Assembly: GCA_964445305.1 (NCBI GenBank)
Contig: CAYUKK010000199.1
Location: forward strand, 1-8,229
Reading direction: 5' to 3'
Source of the DNA: CAYUKK01 sp964445305
GTDB lineage: Bacteria > Acidobacteriota > Aminicenantia > Aminicenantales > UBA8522
DNA: 8,229 nucleotides
The notes under the pieces were generated by a model that had not been told where the DNA came from, did not search any database, and saw nothing but the letters and a program-made list of their open reading frames with translations. This document shows, in pieces, positions 5,310 through 8,229 of this stretch. A program made the position numbers and the translations under genes. How positions within the stretch are numbered: the first letter of the stretch is position 1; each line of letters opens with the position of its first letter.

Positions 5310-7013
5310 TCAAACGGTGTAGACGAGCCGGTCTTTAGCCAAAAATTTCTTGAGCTTGTCGAATTGCTCTCGACTTTTTTCGTAGATTTCTTTCTGTTCC
5401 TTTTGAAGCTTCTTGCTCAGTTCGTGCAGCTCTTCGCCCATCTTCCTCATTTTTTCCAATTCTTTCTGGTTGAGCTTCTCATAGACTTCGCGCGATTGTT
5501 GGTACTGACGCTCCAGCTGCCGGCTGAATTCTTCCCAGTATTCCGGGCTGAGCCCGAAGTCCCAGCTGAGGCGTTCCCTCTCTTCTTCTGCCACCTCGAC
5601 TTCGAGCGTCGTCGTCTTTTTATCGCGGACGAGTTCAATCTTGACCCGGTCGCCTTTTTTCTTGTCCTGGATGATCTCGCTCAGCTTGTCGACCGACCCG
5701 ACACTCATTCCGTCGACCCGGATGATGACGTCGCCGACCTTGATACCTGCTTTGTCGGCCGGCCCCTCCTTGGTTACCCTGGTCACGAGAAGCCCTCTCT
5801 CTTCCTTGACGCCGAAATACTCCAGGAGCTCCTTGTTGATGGCTTCAAGATAAACGCCGATATATTTCCTCCTCTCCCAGCGTGGCCATGTCGGCCATCT
5901 GAGCTCAGGAGCGCGAGGAGCTTCGGGAACCTTTTCGGGCACGACTTCCGGGGGCAGCGGCGGGAAAAGGCGCGGATATCTCAACTCCAGCTCACGCCTG
6001 GCCTCCTCTTCGGGGTATTCTCCCAGCTTCACTTTGACCTCTTGAACCTTGCCTTTTCTTTCCACCTCCAGCTTGATGTCCTGTCCGGGCTTGCGGGACC
6101 GGATGGCTGAGACGAACATGGCGCTGCTGGCCACTGCCTGACCTTCCACCTTGAGGATAATATCTCCCTCTTTTAGTCCGGCCAACTCGGCCGGGCTATC
6201 CTGCCTGATATCAACAATTTCCACCTGCCCCTTTTCATTCTCGCTGATGGAGACACCCAGCCAACCCCGGCTGACCTTTCCCTTCTCCTTGATCTCAGCG
6301 CTCACCGACTTGACGATTTCTATGGGTATAGCCAGGGCCATCCCCGAGGAAGGAGCTTCAGCCTGGCTGAAGACATAGCCAGAGCCAACCACCTCTTTTT
6401 CTCGAAACTCGAAGATAACCGGTTGGTCCTCAGTGTAGATTCCCCTCAAGAGACCGACCATCTGCCCGTCCTTGTTGACAACCGGGCTCCCGCTGGCACC
6501 CCGGGTCACCCAGACATTGAGGCGGAGTTTGTCGGCTGCGACCGAACTGACGATTCCCTGCGTCACCGCCGGCGTATTCTCAGGAGAAATCGAAATCACG
6601 CCAATCCAGGAACCAGGGGAGAGCTTCTCTGCTTTGCCCAAGGAAATCGGGTTGAGGTTTTTCTCCCTGGCTTGGATGAAAGCCAGGTGGGTCTGGGGGT
6701 CCAGGCCGAGAAATTTCGCTTCCGTTCGCTTGCCATCAGAGGTGGTGACGATGATTTTCTCGTTTCGGGGCGAAACCAGAGCCGTCGTCACGATCAAGCC
6801 GTCTTTGTCGATGACCACGCCGGTGGCCACTCTGACCAGCCCGTTTCGTGTTTCGACCTTAACAACGCTGGGAAAGACCTTCTTGGCCACATCCTCGATG
6901 GCCGACTCTTCCAGTCCCAGGCTTCTGACCTGGCTCGAAAGCCCAAAGGTGAGGACAACGAGCCAAACGAATAAACCTTTTAGGTTAAAATTGAAATGAT
7001 TTGTTCTATTCAT
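5310..7013 (-). CDS. Secreted HtrA/DegP-like two-PDZ protein with a degenerate catalytic triad
   Basis: This 567-residue envelope protein has a hydrophobic N-terminal signal or anchor segment (about 12-27). A trypsin-like HtrA domain (about 38-240) is followed by PDZ1 (about 249-331), a proline-rich linker (about 342-380), PDZ2 (about 383-475) and a highly charged helical tail, probably coiled coil (about 490-560). It lines up well with DegP: the His loop V-T-N-N-H-V reads V-T-T-A-L-V, putting Leu79 at the His position; D-P-R-S-D-I-A-L-I reads D-P-Q-T-H-L-A-F-I, putting His109 at the Asp position; only Ser174 in G-A-S-G-S-P remains. Proteolysis is therefore unlikely, and a chaperone, scaffold or sensor role is inferred. 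The C-terminus is -V-Y-T-V. The ATG at 7013 has GGAGG (7022-7026) 8 bases upstream. The gene follows the anti-sigma candidate by 14 bases as the last gene of the sigma operon. Family and substitutions are clear; the function is not known. Confidence 0.9.
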   Translation of the reverse strand: MNRTNHFNFNLKGLFVWLVVLTFGLSSQVRSLGLEESAIEDVAKKVFPSVVKVETRNGLVRVATGVVIDKDGLIVTTALVSPRNEKIIVTTSDGKRTEAKFLGLDPQTHLAFIQAREKNLNPISLGKAEKLSPGSWIGVISISPENTPAVTQGIVSSVAADKLRLNVWVTRGASGSPVVNKDGQMVGLLRGIYTEDQPVIFEFREKEVVGSGYVFSQAEAPSSGMALAIPIEIVKSVSAEIKEKGKVSRGWLGVSISENEKGQVEIVDIRQDSPAELAGLKEGDIILKVEGQAVASSAMFVSAIRSRKPGQDIKLEVERKGKVQEVKVKLGEYPEEEARRELELRYPRLFPPLPPEVVPEKVPEAPRAPELRWPTWPRWERRKYIGVYLEAINKELLEYFGVKEERGLLVTRVTKEGPADKAGIKVGDVIIRVDGMSVGSVDKLSEIIQDKKKGDRVKIELVRDKKTTTLEVEVAEEERERLSWDFGLSPEYWEEFSRQLERQYQQSREVYEKLNQKELEKMRKMGEELHELSKKLQKEQKEIYEKSREQFDKLKKFLAKDRLVYTV

Positions 7014-7027
7014 TCGAGTAGCCTCCC

Positions 7028-7429
7028 CTAGTACTTAATCTCTCTCAAAGTCCTGTCCGAAACCTCTTCCAGGAGATAGAGGGCTCGAGGCTCCTCAGTG
7101 CGGCTTCGGATTTCTGTCGAGTAATCGAGAGTTTCGATGATGGGCACCAGCGACCGTGACTCCACTCCCTCACTCGCCCCGAACAAAGGAGAGGTTTCCT
7201 GGGCGATGGTGGCGGCACCCGGCGCCGCCTGCTTCTGCAAAACAAAGATGTCGAGGAGGATGAAAACAACGAGAAGACCGGCAAAAGCCCCGGCCAGAGA
7301 AAGCTTGAACACTCTTCTTCTCCGGACTAAGCCCCTCCGCCGAACAGAAAGCTGAGCCATGACCCTCTGCTCAAAACCGGGCGGCGCCTTGACGCGCTCG
7401 AGTTTCTTGAGAAGACTCAATTCCTCCAT
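7028..7429 (-). CDS. Single-pass membrane protein, probable anti-sigma factor
   Basis: This protein of 133 residues has a basic N-terminal part of about 40 residues (cytoplasmic by the positive-inside rule, with R-R-R-R at 36-39), one strongly hydrophobic segment (about 42-64) and an outer domain of about 70 residues. Gene order (directly after an ECF sigma gene), size and topology fit a membrane anti-sigma factor that holds the sigma factor through its N-terminus. The short N-terminal segment with P-P-G-F-E-Q-R-V is a pattern seen in several such proteins. The zinc anti-sigma motif His-x3-Cys-x2-Cys is absent; the protein has no cysteine at all. The ATG at 7429 has AAGGAG (7437-7442) with a 7-base spacer, and the gap to the sigma gene is 16 bases. 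The role is inferred from context; no family could be named with certainty. Confidence 0.7.
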   Translation of the reverse strand: MEELSLLKKLERVKAPPGFEQRVMAQLSVRRRGLVRRRRVFKLSLAGAFAGLLVVFILLDIFVLQKQAAPGAATIAQETSPLFGASEGVESRSLVPIIETLDYSTEIRSRTEEPRALYLLEEVSDRTLREIKY

Positions 7430-7445
7430 TTCTTCTCTCCTTGTT

Positions 7446-8003
7446 TCAGACGGGAGCCTTCCCGCCGTCTCTCGCCTCGGCCAATTTTTTCTTGAGAAAT
7501 TGGCGGCCCCGACTGATCCTGGCCTTGATCGTTCCCACTGGCTTTTTCAAAATTTCGGCAATTTCTTCCTGGGAAAACCCTTCCATGTCCTTGAGAATGA
7601 CCGGAACACGGTAGCGGGGATGGAGGGAATGGAGCGCCTGCCGCAAGTTTTTAAGGAGGCCCGGGTCGGGAGGATCCTCCGAGTAGGCACGCTCTTCGAC
7701 CTCGTGAGCGGCAATTTCCTCCAGGGAAACAAGGGAGGCACGACGGGCTCTCTTCATCTCTGTCCGGGCCAGGTTGGTGGCGATGGCATAAATCCACGAG
7801 GCGACGGGCGCGATGGGCCGGTATTGATTGGCCTTGAAATAAACGCGGAGGAAAGTCTCCTGGGAGAGCTCCACCGCCTTCTGATAATCACCGAGGAATT
7901 GGTATAAATAATTGACGATTCGGTCCTTATAGGCATTGACTATCTGGCCAAAGGCCATTTCATCTCCTCTCTGAACCTGCCGCATCAGCTCCTGCTCATC
8001 CAT
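7446..8003 (-). CDS. ECF-type RNA polymerase sigma factor (RpoE-like)
   Basis: This 185-residue group 4 (extracytoplasmic function) sigma factor has only regions 2 and 4. Region 2 covers about 10-87, with L-S-Q-E-T-F-L-R-V-Y (46-55) and S-W-I-Y-A-I-A-T-N-L-A-R (69-80) marking 2.1-2.4. A linker (about 88-115) contains D-P-P-D-P. Region 4 (about 117-172) ends in the -35-binding helix-turn-helix G-F-S-Q-E-E-I-A-E-I-L-K-K-P-V-G-T-I-K-A-R (142-162). The ATG at 8003 is preferred over a TTG two codons earlier because AGAGG (8010-8014) is 6 bases from the ATG but touches the TTG. It heads a three-gene operon with a membrane anti-sigma candidate and an HtrA-like envelope protein, which points to envelope stress. 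Its target promoters are unknown. Confidence 0.93.
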   Translation of the reverse strand: MDEQELMRQVQRGDEMAFGQIVNAYKDRIVNYLYQFLGDYQKAVELSQETFLRVYFKANQYRPIAPVASWIYAIATNLARTEMKRARRASLVSLEEIAAHEVEERAYSEDPPDPGLLKNLRQALHSLHPRYRVPVILKDMEGFSQEEIAEILKKPVGTIKARISRGRQFLKKKLAEARDGGKAPV

Positions 8004-8018
8004 CCTCAACCTCTAAAA

Positions 8019-8068
8019 CCTGCGACGCATCCAAAAAGTTGCATCCAGGGGGGGAGTTGATGCGCAGG
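8019..8068 (-). promoter_or_regulatory. Structured leader upstream of the sigma gene
   Basis: CCTGCG (8019-8024) plus CATC (8028-8031) can pair with GATGCGCAGG (8059-8068), giving a 10-bp stem with a 3-base bulge just upstream of the sigma gene's ribosome binding site. A second, mutually exclusive stem is possible between GCATC (8041-8045) and GATGC (8059-8063). GCATCCA also occurs twice (8027-8033, 8041-8047), 14 bases apart. If transcribed, this could control translation of the sigma factor; that is inference. Confidence 0.3.
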
Positions 8069-8126
8069 CCCCATCGCCTTGTCTTTCCATAGGCAAGATA
8101 GTGTCATTTTACGCCTGAATACCCTA

Positions 8127-8156
8127 AGTATAAGCCACGCTCGGGTTTTCTGCCAG
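8127..8156 (-). promoter_or_regulatory. Candidate housekeeping promoter of the sigma operon
   Basis: On the - strand, CTGGCA (8151-8156; 4 of 6 to the -35 consensus) and TATACT (8127-8132; 5 of 6 to the -10) are separated by 18 bases. Transcription would start near 8120, giving a leader of about 115 bases that contains the structured segment at 8019-8068. No ECF-style GGAAC element was found, so autoregulation by the encoded sigma factor is not apparent. The remaining 8157-8229 shows no gene. Confidence 0.35.
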
Positions 8157-8229
8157 CTCCCTAACAAAACGAGATTCTTTCCTCTAAACTCTCAGCCCCC
8201 CTCGAGTTGACGTGGTCGAAATCCCTGAA

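Noticed and set aside
5288..5336. Possible terminator between the convergent genes (AAAGAC at 5288-5293 pairing with GTCTTT at 5331-5336)
   Set aside because: The stem is only 6 bp with a 37-base interior, and much of it overlaps the coding end of the HtrA-like gene. A short inner CACC/GGTG pairing helps little, so it is too weak to annotate.
5364..6110. Hydrophobic 248-codon frame on the + strand
   Set aside because: Antisense to the HtrA-like gene; the Phe/Leu-rich appearance comes from the complement of Lys/Glu codons in the coiled-coil tail.
8004..8009. TTG start two codons upstream for the sigma factor
   Set aside because: The Shine-Dalgarno AGAGG directly touches this TTG but is ideally spaced (6 bases) for the ATG at 8003.
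8010..8229. ECF-type self-regulated promoter upstream of the sigma gene
   Set aside because: GGAAA-like words occur, but none is followed at the proper distance by a plausible ECF -10 element.
1..8229. CRISPR arrays, tRNA or rRNA genes, phage genes or defence systems
   Set aside because: No regularly spaced repeats, cloverleaf sequences, rRNA-like stretches or recognisable phage/defence proteins were seen; apart from the insertion sequence the content is chromosomal housekeeping and envelope genes.

Overview
The window is 8.2 kb of bacterial DNA of moderate GC content. The genes point to a Gram-negative, LPS-bearing organism: enzymes for ADP-heptose supply, a GT9 heptosyltransferase, and an envelope-stress-style locus of ECF sigma factor, membrane anti-sigma candidate and HtrA-like protein. 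Nothing fixes the phylum. An uncultured deep-branching lineage such as Acidobacteriota/Aminicenantota would fit the style of the genes, but that is only a guess.

Layout: (1) 150-1433 (-) is an intact IS1380-family transposase whose DDE residues are visible. It points away from the rest of the window, and a terminator-like hairpin lies in its 5' leader. The ends of the element could not be fixed. (2) 1619-4646 (+) is a tightly packed operon: heptose-7-phosphate kinase (RfaE1/HldA type), heptose-1-phosphate adenylyltransferase (RfaE2/HldC type), a GT9 heptosyltransferase and an ICMT/PEMT-like membrane methyltransferase. Successive reading frames overlap by 8, 4 and 8 bases. (3) 4671-5288 (+) is trmH (tRNA Gm18 2'-O-methyltransferase). 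It appears to have its own promoter, placed so close to the ATG that its mRNA may be leaderless. (4) 8003-5310 (-), convergent with trmH, is a three-gene operon: ECF sigma factor, single-pass membrane protein (probable anti-sigma) and a secreted HtrA-like two-PDZ protein.

How the genes work together: the + operon would make nucleotide-activated heptose and attach it to the LPS core, with an unassigned membrane methyltransferase added at the end. The - operon resembles an envelope-stress circuit.

The most interesting point is that the HtrA-like protein keeps only the serine of the catalytic triad: Leu79 sits at the His position and His109 at the Asp position. It also has a long charged C-terminal helix ending in a PDZ-ligand-like -Tyr-Thr-Val. 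It may therefore be a non-proteolytic sensor or chaperone dedicated to the sigma/anti-sigma pair. The GT9 enzyme also departs from the family's usual D-T-G-x-x-H motif.
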